Below the pieces are notes generated by a model. That model was not told the origin of the DNA and did not search any database. It saw nothing but the letters and a program-made list of their open reading frames with translations. Positions 15,826-25,307 of a stretch of 64,000 nucleotides of DNA are shown one piece after another. The stretch is from Sphingomonas ginsengisoli An et al. 2013 (GTDB taxonomy: Bacteria > Pseudomonadota > Alphaproteobacteria > Sphingomonadales > Sphingomonadaceae), in assembly GCF_009363895.1 (NCBI RefSeq), contig NZ_CP045434.1:2973291-3037290 (forward strand), in the 5' to 3' direction. Numbering within the stretch: position 1 is the first letter of the stretch; each line of letters opens with the position of its first letter. Both the position numbers and the translations under genes were made by a program.

Positions 15826-16715
15826 TCGGCCCAGTCGAGCCCGATCTCGCGGTAAAGGCCGCGATCCTCGTCCCAGCGCGGATTGACTTTCACGTGCAGG
15901 AATAGGTGGACCTTGCGACCGAGGTGCTCGCCGATCGCCGCGCGAGCCGCCTCGCCGATCGCCTTGAGGCGAGAGCCTCCCTTGCCGACGATGATCGCCT
16001 TCTGGCTGTCGCGCTCGACCAGGATCTGCTGGTGGATGACCGACGAGCCGTCCTTGCGATCCTCCCACTTCTCCGTCTCGACCGCGGACGAATAGGGCAG
16101 CTCGGCGTGGAGCTGCAGGTAGAGTTGCTCGCGCGTCAGTTCGGCCGCGACCATCCGGTCGGTGGCGTCGGACAATTGATCCTCGGGATAGTGCCACGGG
16201 CCCGCCGACATCGCCTCGGCGAGGTGCCGGCGCAGATCGTCGACGCCATCGCCGTTGGTCGCCGAGATCATGAACACGGCTTCGGTCTTCAGCCGATCGG
16301 ACAGCTGCGCCGCGAGGCCAAGTAACTCCTCCTTGCGCGCCAGGTCGACCTTATTGAGCACCAGCACCTTGGGCTCGGGCCGCTGCTCGACCCCTTCGAG
16401 CACCTGCTCGACCCGCGCGCCGACCTTGGCCGCGCTGTCGACCACCAGCAGCACGCGGTCGGCATGTTCGGCACCTTCCCAGGCCGCCTTTACCATCGCC
16501 CGGTCGAGCCGCCGCCGCGGTGCAAAAATGCCGGGCGTATCGACCAGTAGGATCTGGCTTTGGCCGGCGATCGCGATCCCCATCAGCCGGGTCCGCGTCG
16601 TCTGCGCCTTGGGGCTGACGATCGCCACCTTCTGGCCGACCAGCGCATTGACCAGCGTCGACTTGCCGGCGTTAGGCGCCCCCAGCACGGCGACGAGTCC
16701 ACAGCGTTGGGTCAC
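15822..16715 (-). CDS. era: GTPase Era
   Basis: Ribosome-associated GTPase needed for 30S maturation; binds the 3' end of 16S rRNA. Seen: G1 GAPNAGKST (residues 12-20), G3 DTPGI, G4 NKVD, and a C-terminal KH domain with IIVGKGGSRLKAIGEAAR. 297 residues, normal. It overlaps the rnc stop by 4 bases, giving the usual lepB-rnc-era order. Confidence 0.97.
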   Translation of the reverse strand: MTQRCGLVAVLGAPNAGKSTLVNALVGQKVAIVSPKAQTTRTRLMGIAIAGQSQILLVDTPGIFAPRRRLDRAMVKAAWEGAEHADRVLLVVDSAAKVGARVEQVLEGVEQRPEPKVLVLNKVDLARKEELLGLAAQLSDRLKTEAVFMISATNGDGVDDLRRHLAEAMSAGPWHYPEDQLSDATDRMVAAELTREQLYLQLHAELPYSSAVETEKWEDRKDGSSVIHQQILVERDSQKAIIVGKGGSRLKAIGEAARAAIGEHLGRKVHLFLHVKVNPRWDEDRGLYREIGLDWAD

Positions 16716-17377
16716 GAATATTTCTCCATCAGCGCCGCCGCCGCGGCGGTCTCCGCTTCCTGCTTGCTGGCACCGCCGGCTTCGGCCTCGCCGAGCCCGT
16801 TGACCATGACCTTGACCGTGAAGGTCGGCGCATGGTGCGGTCCTGAGCGGCCGACCAGTTCATAGGTTGGCGGGCGGTGTCCTTTGGCCGCGGCGAATTC
16901 CTGCAGCCGCGACTTGGGATGCTGCGGCGCGCGCTTCTGGCTGTCGAGGAACGGCGCCCACTGCCGCCGGATGAAGGCGTCGGCCGCGGCCAGACCGCCG
17001 TCGAGCAGCAACGCCCCGAGCAGAGCCTCGACCACGTCGCCCACCACATTGTCACTACCGATCGCGCCATCCTCGCGCGCCTGCTTGCCGAGCCGGATCT
17101 GCTTCGGGATCCCGATGTCGCGTCCAATCTCCGCGCAGGTCTCGCGCGCGACCAGCACGTTGTAGCGCCGGCTCATCTGCCCCTCGGGCTCGGCCGGGAA
17201 GCGCTCGTAGAGCCAGCGGGCGATGGTCAGTCCGAGCACCCGGTCGCCGAGGAATTCGAGCCGTTCGTAGCTCTCGCGCGCCGCGCTGCCGTGGGTGAGC
17301 GCGCGCTCGAACAGCGTCATGTCGGTCGGCGTGTAGCCCAGCGCCTGCTCGAGCCAACCGGCGAGGTCGCCGCTCAA
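16712..17377 (-). CDS. rnc: Ribonuclease III
   Basis: Double-strand-specific endonuclease processing rRNA and mRNA. Seen: the signature ERLEFLGDRVLGL, the second acidic site GDVVEALLGALLLDGG, and a C-terminal double-stranded RNA-binding domain (KSRLQEFAAAKGHRPPTYELV...GGASKQEAETAAAAALM). The best start is a TTG at 17377, whose TTGA overlaps the lepB stop, giving 221 residues and translational coupling. The open frame runs on upstream, but only because it overlaps lepB. Confidence 0.94.
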   Translation of the reverse strand: MSGDLAGWLEQALGYTPTDMTLFERALTHGSAARESYERLEFLGDRVLGLTIARWLYERFPAEPEGQMSRRYNVLVARETCAEIGRDIGIPKQIRLGKQAREDGAIGSDNVVGDVVEALLGALLLDGGLAAADAFIRRQWAPFLDSQKRAPQHPKSRLQEFAAAKGHRPPTYELVGRSGPHHAPTFTVKVMVNGLGEAEAGGASKQEAETAAAAALMEKYS

Positions 17378-18177
17378 TGGACTTGGCCGATGCGGTGCGC
17401 CCGCAGCGCGGTGAACCAAGTCCACGGCTTGAGCCATTCGGCGCTGCCATCGGTCGACCAGAAGGTCACCAACGCCCGGCCGACGAGATGCTCGAGGGGC
17501 ACGAATCCCATCCCGCCGCTCGCCGGCGAGAAGCGGCTGTCGGCACTGTCGTCGCGATTGTCGCCCATCATGAAGACGGTGCCCGCGGGCACTTCGACCG
17601 GCCCGAACTCGTCCGCCAGCGGATTGTCGACCTGGTCGAGGACGACATAGCTCGGGCCGCCCGGCAGCGTCTCGCGATAGGCGGTGAAGTGGCAGTCCTG
17701 GCCCGGCGGCGGCGCCATGGTGACGCCTTGCGGAGTGATCTGTCGGCAAGGCGTGTTCGCCGACACCGGCAGCTTGAGGTCGGGCAGGCGGACCCGCTCG
17801 ACCGGCTTGCCGTCGAGGATCAGCACCCCGCCGCGGGTCGCGATCGTGTCCCCGGGCAGGCCGATCACGCGCTTGATGATATCGTCGCCCTGCGGGCCCT
17901 GGAATACGGCCACATCGCCCCGCTTCGGCAACCTTGAAAGAATCTTGCCGCGCATCGGCGGGAAGCCGAACAGGAAGCTCGCCCGGCTGTAGCCGTAGGG
18001 CCATTTGGCGACGATCAGATAGTCGCCGATGTACAGCCCCGGCAGCATCGAGCCCGAGGGAATACTGAACGGCGCGACGATCAGGCTGCGTAGCAGCCAG
18101 GCGAACAGCGCCAGCCACAGTAGGCTGCGCCAATTGCCCTGCTTCTTGGCGGGCGGTTCGGTCGCGGTCTCGTTCAC
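17374..18177 (-). CDS. lepB: Signal peptidase I
   Basis: Membrane serine protease removing signal peptides. Seen: an N-terminal membrane helix (SLLWLALFAWLLRSLIVAPF, about residues 18-37), nucleophile Ser43 in IPSGSMLPGL, general base Lys102 in DDIIKRVIGLPGD, and the late box MGDNRDDSADSR. One transmembrane helix, 267 residues. A GTG at 18177 preceded by GAAAGAAG fits family length; the open frame continues to 18249 with an unlike-family arginine-rich extension. Confidence 0.93.
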   Translation of the reverse strand: MNETATEPPAKKQGNWRSLLWLALFAWLLRSLIVAPFSIPSGSMLPGLYIGDYLIVAKWPYGYSRASFLFGFPPMRGKILSRLPKRGDVAVFQGPQGDDIIKRVIGLPGDTIATRGGVLILDGKPVERVRLPDLKLPVSANTPCRQITPQGVTMAPPPGQDCHFTAYRETLPGGPSYVVLDQVDNPLADEFGPVEVPAGTVFMMGDNRDDSADSRFSPASGGMGFVPLEHLVGRALVTFWSTDGSAEWLKPWTWFTALRAHRIGQVH

Positions 18178-18278
18178 CGGGCGCTTCTTTCGGGCCCGTG
18201 GTGGAAGGTCAAGCGCCCGCGTGCGGCGGCGCCCGCGCAAGGGTGGCATTCTCGCCCGCGCAAACTATGAGGCGGGGC

Positions 18279-19757
18279 ATGTCCCAGTCCGCTCCGCTCC
18301 CGGTCCTCAGTCAGCTGTTTGCGGCCGACCCCCAGCGTGTCGAGAACTTCTCCTGGGCGCTCGCCGGGATGACCTTCGACTGGTCGAAGCTCCACCTCAC
18401 GCCCGAATGGCGGGCCGGACTTGCCGAGCGCGCTGCTCAGGCCGGCTTCCCCGCTGCGCTCGAACGCCTGTTCGCCGGCGAGATCGTCAACCCGACCGAG
18501 GGCCGCGCGGCCGAACATCTCGCCGAGCGTGGGTTCGGCTCGGCCGATTCCGTCGCGCTGGCGACCGCCCGCCGCCGCCGCATGTTCGGGCTGGTCGACG
18601 CGATCGAGGCCGGGGCGTTCGGCGACGTCACCGGCATCCTCCACCTCGGCATCGGCGGCTCTGCGCTCGGCCCCGACCTGCTGGTCGACGCGCTCGCCCG
18701 GCGCGAGCGGCGCTACAAGGTGCGGGTGGTCTCGAATATCGACGGGCAGGCGCTCGACGAGGCGCTCGCCGATCTCGACCCCGGCACCACTCTGGTCGCG
18801 ATCGCGTCGAAGACCTTCACGACCGCCGAAACCCTGCGCAACGCCGAGTCCGCGATCGCCTGGCTCAACGAAAACGGCGTCGAAGACCCCTACGGTAAGC
18901 TGATCGCACTGACCGCTGCGCCCGAAAAAGCGGTCGATTTCGGCATCGACGAAACCCGCGTGCTTCCCTTCGCCGAGAGCGTCGGCGGCCGTTATTCCCT
19001 GTGGTCGAGCATCGGTTTCCCGGCCGCCCTCGCCCTCGGCACCGAGGCCTTCACCCAATTGCTCGAGGGCGCGGCGCTGGTCGACGCCCACGTCCGCGAC
19101 ATCGCGCCCGAGGCAAGCCTGCCGTTCATCGCCGCCGCCGCCGATCGCTTCTACGCCGAGCAGGCCGGCGCCGAGACCCGCGGCATCTTCGCTTATGACG
19201 AGCGCCTCCGCCTGCTCGTCTCCTACCTCCAGCAGCTGGTAATGGAATCGAACGGCAAATCGGTCGATCTCGCCGGCAATGCCGTCCCGATCCCGACCTC
19301 GGCAATCCTGTGGGGCGGGACCGGGACCGACGCCCAGCACGCCGTCTTCCAATTGCTCCACCAGGGCACGCACCTCATCCCGGTCGAATTCATCGCCGTC
19401 GCCGAAGCCGACGACGACCAGGACCCGGCCCACCACCGCGCGCTGCTGCTCAACGCCTTTGCCCAAGGGGCGGCGCTGATGGCGGGCAAGGGCAGTGACG
19501 ACCCCCATCGCCGCTATTCTGGCAACCGCCCGTCGGCGACGATCCTGCTCGACCGGCTCGACCCGCGCACGCTTGGGGCCTTGATTGCCTTCTATGAGCA
19601 CCGCACCTTTGCCGAAGCGGTGTTGATGGGGATCAATCCCTTCGACCAGTTTGGGGTGGAGCTCGGCAAGGCGATGGCCAATGCGATCGACGATCCGGCC
19701 GGGCGCGCCGACTTCGACCCCTCGACGCGGGCATTGATCGAGAAGGCGGGACTGTGA
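18279..19757 (+). CDS. pgi: Glucose-6-phosphate isomerase
   Basis: Interconverts glucose-6-phosphate and fructose-6-phosphate. Seen: LHLGIGGSALGPDLLVDAL, IASKTFTTAETLRN, GGRYSLWSSIGFPAAL, the catalytic ESNGKSV region, WGGTGTDAQHAVFQLLHQGT, and the C-terminal NPFDQFGVELGK. 492 residues. The ATG at 18279 sits behind GAGGCGGGG; 18198 and 18267 are weaker starts. Confidence 0.96.
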   Translation: MSQSAPLPVLSQLFAADPQRVENFSWALAGMTFDWSKLHLTPEWRAGLAERAAQAGFPAALERLFAGEIVNPTEGRAAEHLAERGFGSADSVALATARRRRMFGLVDAIEAGAFGDVTGILHLGIGGSALGPDLLVDALARRERRYKVRVVSNIDGQALDEALADLDPGTTLVAIASKTFTTAETLRNAESAIAWLNENGVEDPYGKLIALTAAPEKAVDFGIDETRVLPFAESVGGRYSLWSSIGFPAALALGTEAFTQLLEGAALVDAHVRDIAPEASLPFIAAAADRFYAEQAGAETRGIFAYDERLRLLVSYLQQLVMESNGKSVDLAGNAVPIPTSAILWGGTGTDAQHAVFQLLHQGTHLIPVEFIAVAEADDDQDPAHHRALLLNAFAQGAALMAGKGSDDPHRRYSGNRPSATILLDRLDPRTLGALIAFYEHRTFAEAVLMGINPFDQFGVELGKAMANAIDDPAGRADFDPSTRALIEKAGL

Positions 19758-21100
19758 GCGACTTCGACTACGACCTGTTCATCATCGGCGCCGGTTCGGG
19801 CGGCGTCCGCGCCGGCCGCATCGCCGCCGCGCACGGCGCCCAGGTGGCCGTCGCCGAGGAGCATCGGATCGGCGGTACCTGCGTCATCCGCGGCTGCGTC
19901 CCCAAAAAGCTGCTCGTCTACGGCGCCCACTTCGCCGAGGACCTCGACGACGCCGCCATGTTCGGCTGGGACGTGCCGCACAAGCGGTTCGACTGGCCGG
20001 TGCTGCGCGACAATGTGCTCGCCGAAGTCACCCGGCTCGAGGGCGCTTACGGCGAAACCCTCGGCAGCCACGGCGTCTCGCTCATCAAGGAACGCGCCAC
20101 CGTCACCGGGCCCCATGAGGTGCGCACAGCCAGCGGCCGGACCATTACCGCGGGAAAGATCCTCATCGCCGTCGGCGCGCGCCCCGCGCTGCCCGAGGTC
20201 GCCGGGATCGAGCACGCGATCACCTCGAACGAGGTGTTCCATCTCGAGCGGATGCCCAAGCGGATCGTCATCGCCGGCGGCGGCTACATCGCCAACGAAT
20301 TCGCCGGCATCTTCCACCAGTTCGGCGCCCACGTGACGCTGGTCAACCGCTCCGACACCATCCTGCGCGGCTATGACGAGCAGGTCGTCGACCGGCTGGT
20401 CAAGATCAGCATCGCCAAAGGCATCGACATGCGTTTCAAATCCTCCTTCTCGGCGATCGAGAAGCAGGACGACGGCAGCCTCGTCTGCCGGATGAACGGC
20501 TGCGAGGACATCGCCGCCGACGAGGTGCTGTTCGCCATAGGCCGCACTCCCAATACCGAAGGCCTCGGCCTCGAAGAGGTGGGCGTGAAGCTGTCCGAGC
20601 GCGGGGCAGTCATCGTCGACGACGACTATCGCTCGTCGGTGCCGTCGATTTTCGCGGTCGGCGACGTCACCGACCGCATCCAGCTCACTCCCGTCGCCAT
20701 CCGTGAGGGCCAGGCCTTCGCCGACACCCAGTTTGGCGGCAAGCAGGTCAGCGTCGACTATAGCTGCGTTCCGTCGAGCGTCTTCTCGCACCCGCCGATC
20801 GCCGCGGTCGGGCTGACCGAGGGCCAGGCCAAGAACCGTCTCGGTTCCATCCGCACCTTCACTTCGGACTTCCGCCCGATGAAGAACGTGCTGGCCGGAC
20901 GCAACGAACGCTCGCTCTACAAATTGGTGGTCGACGACAGCTCGGACGAGGTGGTCGGCGTCCACCTGATCGGTCCGGACGCCCCGGAGATCATGCAGGC
21001 TGCCGCGATCGCGGTGAAGGCGCGCTTGAAGAAGGCCGATTTCGACGCCACGGTCGCGCTGCATCCGACCATGGCCGAAGAACTGGTGCTGATGCGCTAG
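19754..21100 (+). CDS. gor: Glutathione-disulfide reductase
   Basis: FAD enzyme reducing GSSG with NADPH. Seen: FAD-binding GAGSGGVRAGR, redox-active disulfide C43-x4-C48 in GGTCVIRGCVPKK, NADPH-binding GGGYIANEFAGIF, GRTPNTEG, and the C-terminal active-site HPTMAEE. 448 residues. The GTG start overlaps the pgi stop (GTGA), so it is co-translated with pgi. gshB at 33.4 kb supplies the same glutathione pool. Confidence 0.95.
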   Translation: MSDFDYDLFIIGAGSGGVRAGRIAAAHGAQVAVAEEHRIGGTCVIRGCVPKKLLVYGAHFAEDLDDAAMFGWDVPHKRFDWPVLRDNVLAEVTRLEGAYGETLGSHGVSLIKERATVTGPHEVRTASGRTITAGKILIAVGARPALPEVAGIEHAITSNEVFHLERMPKRIVIAGGGYIANEFAGIFHQFGAHVTLVNRSDTILRGYDEQVVDRLVKISIAKGIDMRFKSSFSAIEKQDDGSLVCRMNGCEDIAADEVLFAIGRTPNTEGLGLEEVGVKLSERGAVIVDDDYRSSVPSIFAVGDVTDRIQLTPVAIREGQAFADTQFGGKQVSVDYSCVPSSVFSHPPIAAVGLTEGQAKNRLGSIRTFTSDFRPMKNVLAGRNERSLYKLVVDDSSDEVVGVHLIGPDAPEIMQAAAIAVKARLKKADFDATVALHPTMAEELVLMR

Positions 21101-21129
21101 ACGCCGACAGGCGTCCGCCGGGAGGGGCA

Positions 21130-22728
21130 GTGAGTTACGACGCGATCATCATCGGGGCCGGGCACAACGGCCTCGTCTGCAGCTATTATCTGGCGCGCAA
21201 GGGGCTCAAGGTCGCCATCCTTGAGGCGCAGGGCACGGTCGGCGGCGCCGCCGTCACCGACGAGTTCCTGCCCGGCTTCCGCAATTCGGCCGCCAGCTAC
21301 ACTGTAAGCCTGCTCCAGCCCAAGGTCATTAAGGACATGGCGCTCGAGCGGCACGGCCTGAAGGTCGTTCTCCGCAAGATCGACAACTTCCTGCCCGGCG
21401 ACGGCAATTATCTGCTTGGCGGCCGCAATGGGCTGACCCGGCGCGAACTGGTCCGCCACCATCCCGAGGATGGCGAGGCCTACGACCGCTACCTCGCCGA
21501 GCTCGAGACGGTGGTCCCGCTGATCCAGCGCTGGCTCTTAAAAGCGCCGCCCGAAGCGGGTGGGGGCCTCAGCGCGCTGCCGTCGATGCTCAGCCTCGCC
21601 AAGGATCTGCGCGGGCTCAGTACCGAGCAAGTCCGCACGGTCCACGAATATTCCACCAAGTCGGCCGGCGACATCCTCGACCGCCACTTCAAGGGCAACC
21701 TTGGCAAGGCGCTGTTCGGCTTCGACGGCGTGGTCGGCAACTTCGCATCGCCCTACACGCCCGGCACCGCCTACGTCCTCCTCCACCATTTGTTCGGCGA
21801 GGCGGCCGGCGTCCCCGGCGCGTGGGGTCACGCGATCGGCGGGATGGGCGCGATCACCCAGGCGATGGCCAAGGCCGCGCGCGAGGCCGGGGTCGACATC
21901 CTCCTCAACACCCCCGCCGAGGAGATCATCGTCGAGCGCGGGCAGGCGGTCGGCGTCGTCGCCGGCGGCAAAGCGTGGCGCAGCGGGACCGTGATCGCCG
22001 GCGTCAACCCGAAGCTGCTGTTCGACAAGCTCGTGCCCACCGGCGCGGTCCCGGCACCGGTCGAGCGCCACATGACAAACTGGTCGTGCGAGAGCGCCAC
22101 TTTCCGGATGAACGTCGCGCTGTCCGAGCTGCCGCGCTTCACCGTGCTGCCCAAGCCCGGCGATCATCTCACCGCCGGGATCATCATGGCGCCGAGCCTC
22201 GATTACATGGACCGCGCCTTTACCGACGCCAAGCGCGACGGCTGGTCGAAGCAGCCGATCATCGAGATGCTCATCCCCTCGACGCTCGATCCCACCCTCG
22301 CTCCCAAGGGCAAGCATGTCGCCAGCCTGTTCTGCCAGCATTTCCGCTACGCGCTGCCGGGCGGGAGAAGCTGGGACAAGGCCAAGGACAAGGTCGCTGA
22401 CCAGATCATCGCCACCGTCGATGCCCATGCCCCCGGCTTCGCCGCCTCGGTCATCGGCCGCCAGATCCATTCGCCGCTCGATCTCGAGCGCCGGTTCGGG
22501 CTGGTCGGCGGCGACATCTTCCACGGCAAGATGGGGCTCGACCAATTGTTCAGCGCTCGGCCGATGATCGGCGCCGCCAACTACCGCCTGCCGCTGCCCG
22601 GCCTCTACCTTTGCGGTTCGGGCGCGCATCCGGGCGGAGGTGTGACGGGCGCACCAGGGCATAACGCCGCGAAGGCCGTGCTCAGCGACCGCAAGAGCCT
22701 GCTCGGCCGCCTCCGTCGCCGAGCATGA
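21130..22728 (+). CDS. FAD-dependent oxidoreductase, phytoene dehydrogenase/PYROXD2-like
   Basis: A 532-residue amine-oxidase-fold flavoprotein. Seen: N-terminal dinucleotide-binding IIGAGHNGLVCSYYLARKG, then EAQGTVGGAAVTDEF, a long central substrate domain, YTPGTAYVLLHHLFGE, GGMGAITQAMAKAARE, and the C-terminal FAD motif GLYLCGSGAHPGGGVTGAPGHNAA. This is the NAD(P)/FAD protein family related to PYROXD2 rather than a true carotenoid desaturase; no carotenoid genes are nearby. GTG start preceded by GGGAGGGG. The substrate is unknown. Confidence 0.85.
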   Translation: MSYDAIIIGAGHNGLVCSYYLARKGLKVAILEAQGTVGGAAVTDEFLPGFRNSAASYTVSLLQPKVIKDMALERHGLKVVLRKIDNFLPGDGNYLLGGRNGLTRRELVRHHPEDGEAYDRYLAELETVVPLIQRWLLKAPPEAGGGLSALPSMLSLAKDLRGLSTEQVRTVHEYSTKSAGDILDRHFKGNLGKALFGFDGVVGNFASPYTPGTAYVLLHHLFGEAAGVPGAWGHAIGGMGAITQAMAKAAREAGVDILLNTPAEEIIVERGQAVGVVAGGKAWRSGTVIAGVNPKLLFDKLVPTGAVPAPVERHMTNWSCESATFRMNVALSELPRFTVLPKPGDHLTAGIIMAPSLDYMDRAFTDAKRDGWSKQPIIEMLIPSTLDPTLAPKGKHVASLFCQHFRYALPGGRSWDKAKDKVADQIIATVDAHAPGFAASVIGRQIHSPLDLERRFGLVGGDIFHGKMGLDQLFSARPMIGAANYRLPLPGLYLCGSGAHPGGGVTGAPGHNAAKAVLSDRKSLLGRLRRRA

Positions 22729-23921
22729 AGCCGCTCGAAGGAATTCGCGTCCTCGATCTGTCGCGGGTGCTGGCCGGACCCTGGTGCACCCAGCTCCTCG
22801 CCGACATGGGCGCCGACGTCATCAAGATCGAGCGTCCGGGCGAAGGTGACGACACCCGCCACTGGGGCCCGCCCTGGGCCGGCGAAGGCGACGGTGAGGT
22901 CGCGGCCTACTTCCTTGCCGCCAACCGCGGCAAGCGCTCCGCCGCGATCGACTTCGCCAAGCCCGAGGGCGCCGCGCTGGTCCGTGCGCTCGCCGCCAAG
23001 GCCGACGTGGTGGTCGAGAACTTCAAGGTCGGCGGCCTCGCCAAGTTCGGCCTCGACGCCGCCACGCTGCGCGCCGCCCATCCGCGTTTGATCGTCGCCT
23101 CGATCACCGGCTTCGGCCAGGACGGCCCCTATGCCGCGCGGGCCGGCTACGACTATATCATCCAGGGGATGAGCGGCTTCATGAGCATCACCGGCCGCCC
23201 CGACGGGGAGCCCGGCGGTGGCCCGATGCGCGCCGGCGTGGCGGTGGTCGACCTGTTCACCGGCCTCGTCACCGCCAACGCCATCCTCGCCGCGCTGGTC
23301 CGCCGCTCGGTAAGCGGGGAGGGGGCGCATATCGACAGCGCACTGTTCGACACCAGCCTCGCCCTCCTCGCCAACCAGGCCAGCAACTATCTCGCCAGCG
23401 GGCGCGAGCCCGGGCGGCAGGGTGTCGGTCACCCCAATCTCGTCCCCTACCAGCCGTTCGAAACCGCCGACCGCCCACTGATCATCGCGGTCGGCAACGA
23501 TCGCCAGTTCGCCCGCCTGGCCGACTTGCTCGGCGCGCCCGAATGGGCCGGCGATGCGCGTTTCGCGACCAACCCCGCGCGGGTTGCCCACCGCACTACG
23601 CTGGTTCCGCTGATCGAGGAGCGGCTTCGCCAGCGGTCGGCGCTCGAGTGGTCGGCGCTGCTCGATGCCGCCGGCATCCCCGCCGGGCCTATCAACGGCA
23701 TCGCCCAGGCGCTCGCCGACCCGCAGGCAGTCCATCGCGGCATGGTTGCCGAGTTGGGCGGCTATCGGATGCCGGCCTCGCCGGTGCGGATGGACGAGGA
23801 GCGACTCCAGTCCACCCTGCCGCCACCGCGCCTCGGCGAGCACACCGAGGCGGTGCTGGCCGATTTGGGAACGGATGCGGAGGAGATCGCTGCCCTCCGC
23901 CAAAGCGGCGTGATCGGCTGA
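22725..23921 (+). CDS. CaiB/BaiF family (class III) CoA-transferase
   Basis: Moves CoA between organic acids. A 398-residue protein with LDLSRVLAGPWCTQLLADMGADVIKIERP, ENFKVGGLAKFGLD, ITGFGQDGPYAARAGYDY and the probable catalytic Asp176 in AGVAVVDLFTGL. Overlaps the preceding flavoprotein gene by 4 bases (ATGA), so both may act on one acyl-CoA pathway, but the acid is not identifiable from sequence. Confidence 0.9.
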   Translation: MKPLEGIRVLDLSRVLAGPWCTQLLADMGADVIKIERPGEGDDTRHWGPPWAGEGDGEVAAYFLAANRGKRSAAIDFAKPEGAALVRALAAKADVVVENFKVGGLAKFGLDAATLRAAHPRLIVASITGFGQDGPYAARAGYDYIIQGMSGFMSITGRPDGEPGGGPMRAGVAVVDLFTGLVTANAILAALVRRSVSGEGAHIDSALFDTSLALLANQASNYLASGREPGRQGVGHPNLVPYQPFETADRPLIIAVGNDRQFARLADLLGAPEWAGDARFATNPARVAHRTTLVPLIEERLRQRSALEWSALLDAAGIPAGPINGIAQALADPQAVHRGMVAELGGYRMPASPVRMDEERLQSTLPPPRLGEHTEAVLADLGTDAEEIAALRQSGVIG

Positions 23922-24015
23922 GCGTAGTTCAGCCCCGCGCAACCCGGCCGCTGGCAAGGCGTTCGCACACCACTGTATTCCATCGGGAGTGCGCCGTCAC
24001 CGCGGCGCAGAGCAT

Positions 24016-25299
24016 GTGAAACGACTGCTGATTGCGACATTTGTCGTTTTTTTTGCGACAAATGCCATCCCCGCGACCGCGCAGATCGCGCCGCGCGGCG
24101 ACGAACCGGTCGCGGTGCCGCGCGCGATCAAGCAGGGCATCGACTTCGTCTATGTCGACCCGCAGATGAGCACGGTCGCGCGCCGCAAGCAGCGGCCGCA
24201 GAACTGGCTGTCGCGGATGTTCAATCCCGCCGCCAGCCGCGGCGCCCAGCCCAACCCTTTGTTCCTCGAGCTGGCGCGCGGGCTCCAGCAATATCAGCAG
24301 ACTTGGGGCAGCCTGCCGCAGGACAAGATCCCGACCGGTGCCCCGCTCAAGCCCGGCGCGACCGGGGCCCGGGTCAATGCGCTGCGCCATCGCCTCGGGC
24401 TGGCGCCGGGCAACTATGACCAGTCGCTGACCGACGCGGTCGCCAATTATCAGCGCGTCCACGGCCTCGGCAAACCCGACGGTCTTGCCGGCCGCGCGAC
24501 GGTCGCCTCGCTCAACCGCGGCGCCACCTATTACACCCGCCTCATCGCGATCAACATGGAGCGGGCCTACCGCCTGCCGACCACCCGCACCTTCGACCGC
24601 TATGTGGTGGTCGACAGCGGCGGGGCGGAGGCGCTGCTGTTCGATCGCGACCGGGTCGCCGACGGGATGCGGGTGGTGGTCGGTAGCCCCCAGACCAAGA
24701 CCCCGATGATGGCGGTGCTGATGCGCGACGCAAAGGCCAACCCCTATTGGCACGTGCCGCCGGAATTGCTCCGCAGCCTGACCGCCAAGAAGGTCAAGGA
24801 GCAAGGGCTCTCCTACTTCCAGAACTTCCATTACCAGGTGCTCAGTGACTGGGGTCCCAACGCCCAGGTGGTCGACCCCAAGACGATCAACTGGAAACAG
24901 GTCGGGGCCGGCAAGCTGACCCCGATGGTGCGGCAGATGCCCGGACCGTGGAACAGCATGGGAGCAATGAAGTTCGAGATGCCCAACGACTTCGGCATCT
25001 ATCTTCACGACACGCCACACAAGGAGCTGTTCGCCGCCGACGAGCGCCACCTCTCCAACGGCTGCGTCCGGCTGCAGGACTATCGCCGCTTCGCGACCTG
25101 GGTGTTCGGTGAGGTGCCGCAGGGCAGCCAGCCCGAGCAGGTCATCCCGCTGGAGCGACCGGTGCCGGTCTACATGACCTATCTGACCGTCGCGCCCGGC
25201 CCCAACGGCGTCACCTTCCGCCCCGATCCCTACGGGTTCGACGCGCTCGCCATGCCGCAGATGTTCGGACCGGGGCAGCAACTCGCCTCGGCGCAGTAG
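24016..25299 (+). CDS. L,D-transpeptidase with peptidoglycan-binding domain (YcbB/YkuD type)
   Basis: Periplasmic enzyme forming 3-3 peptidoglycan cross-links or attaching proteins. Signal peptide KRLLIATFVVFFATNAIPATA, a PG_binding_1 domain around residues 105-155 (VNALRHRLGL...LTDAVANYQRVHGLGKPDGLAGRATVASLN), then a YkuD catalytic domain with YLHDTPHKELF and the active-site SNGCVRL cysteine near residue 350. Resembles the YcbB (LdtD) group but is shorter, 427 residues. The GTG at 24016 places the signal peptide correctly; there is no strong ribosome site. Confidence 0.87.
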   Translation: MKRLLIATFVVFFATNAIPATAQIAPRGDEPVAVPRAIKQGIDFVYVDPQMSTVARRKQRPQNWLSRMFNPAASRGAQPNPLFLELARGLQQYQQTWGSLPQDKIPTGAPLKPGATGARVNALRHRLGLAPGNYDQSLTDAVANYQRVHGLGKPDGLAGRATVASLNRGATYYTRLIAINMERAYRLPTTRTFDRYVVVDSGGAEALLFDRDRVADGMRVVVGSPQTKTPMMAVLMRDAKANPYWHVPPELLRSLTAKKVKEQGLSYFQNFHYQVLSDWGPNAQVVDPKTINWKQVGAGKLTPMVRQMPGPWNSMGAMKFEMPNDFGIYLHDTPHKELFAADERHLSNGCVRLQDYRRFATWVFGEVPQGSQPEQVIPLERPVPVYMTYLTVAPGPNGVTFRPDPYGFDALAMPQMFGPGQQLASAQ

Positions 25300-25307
25300 C
25301 GCCGGGG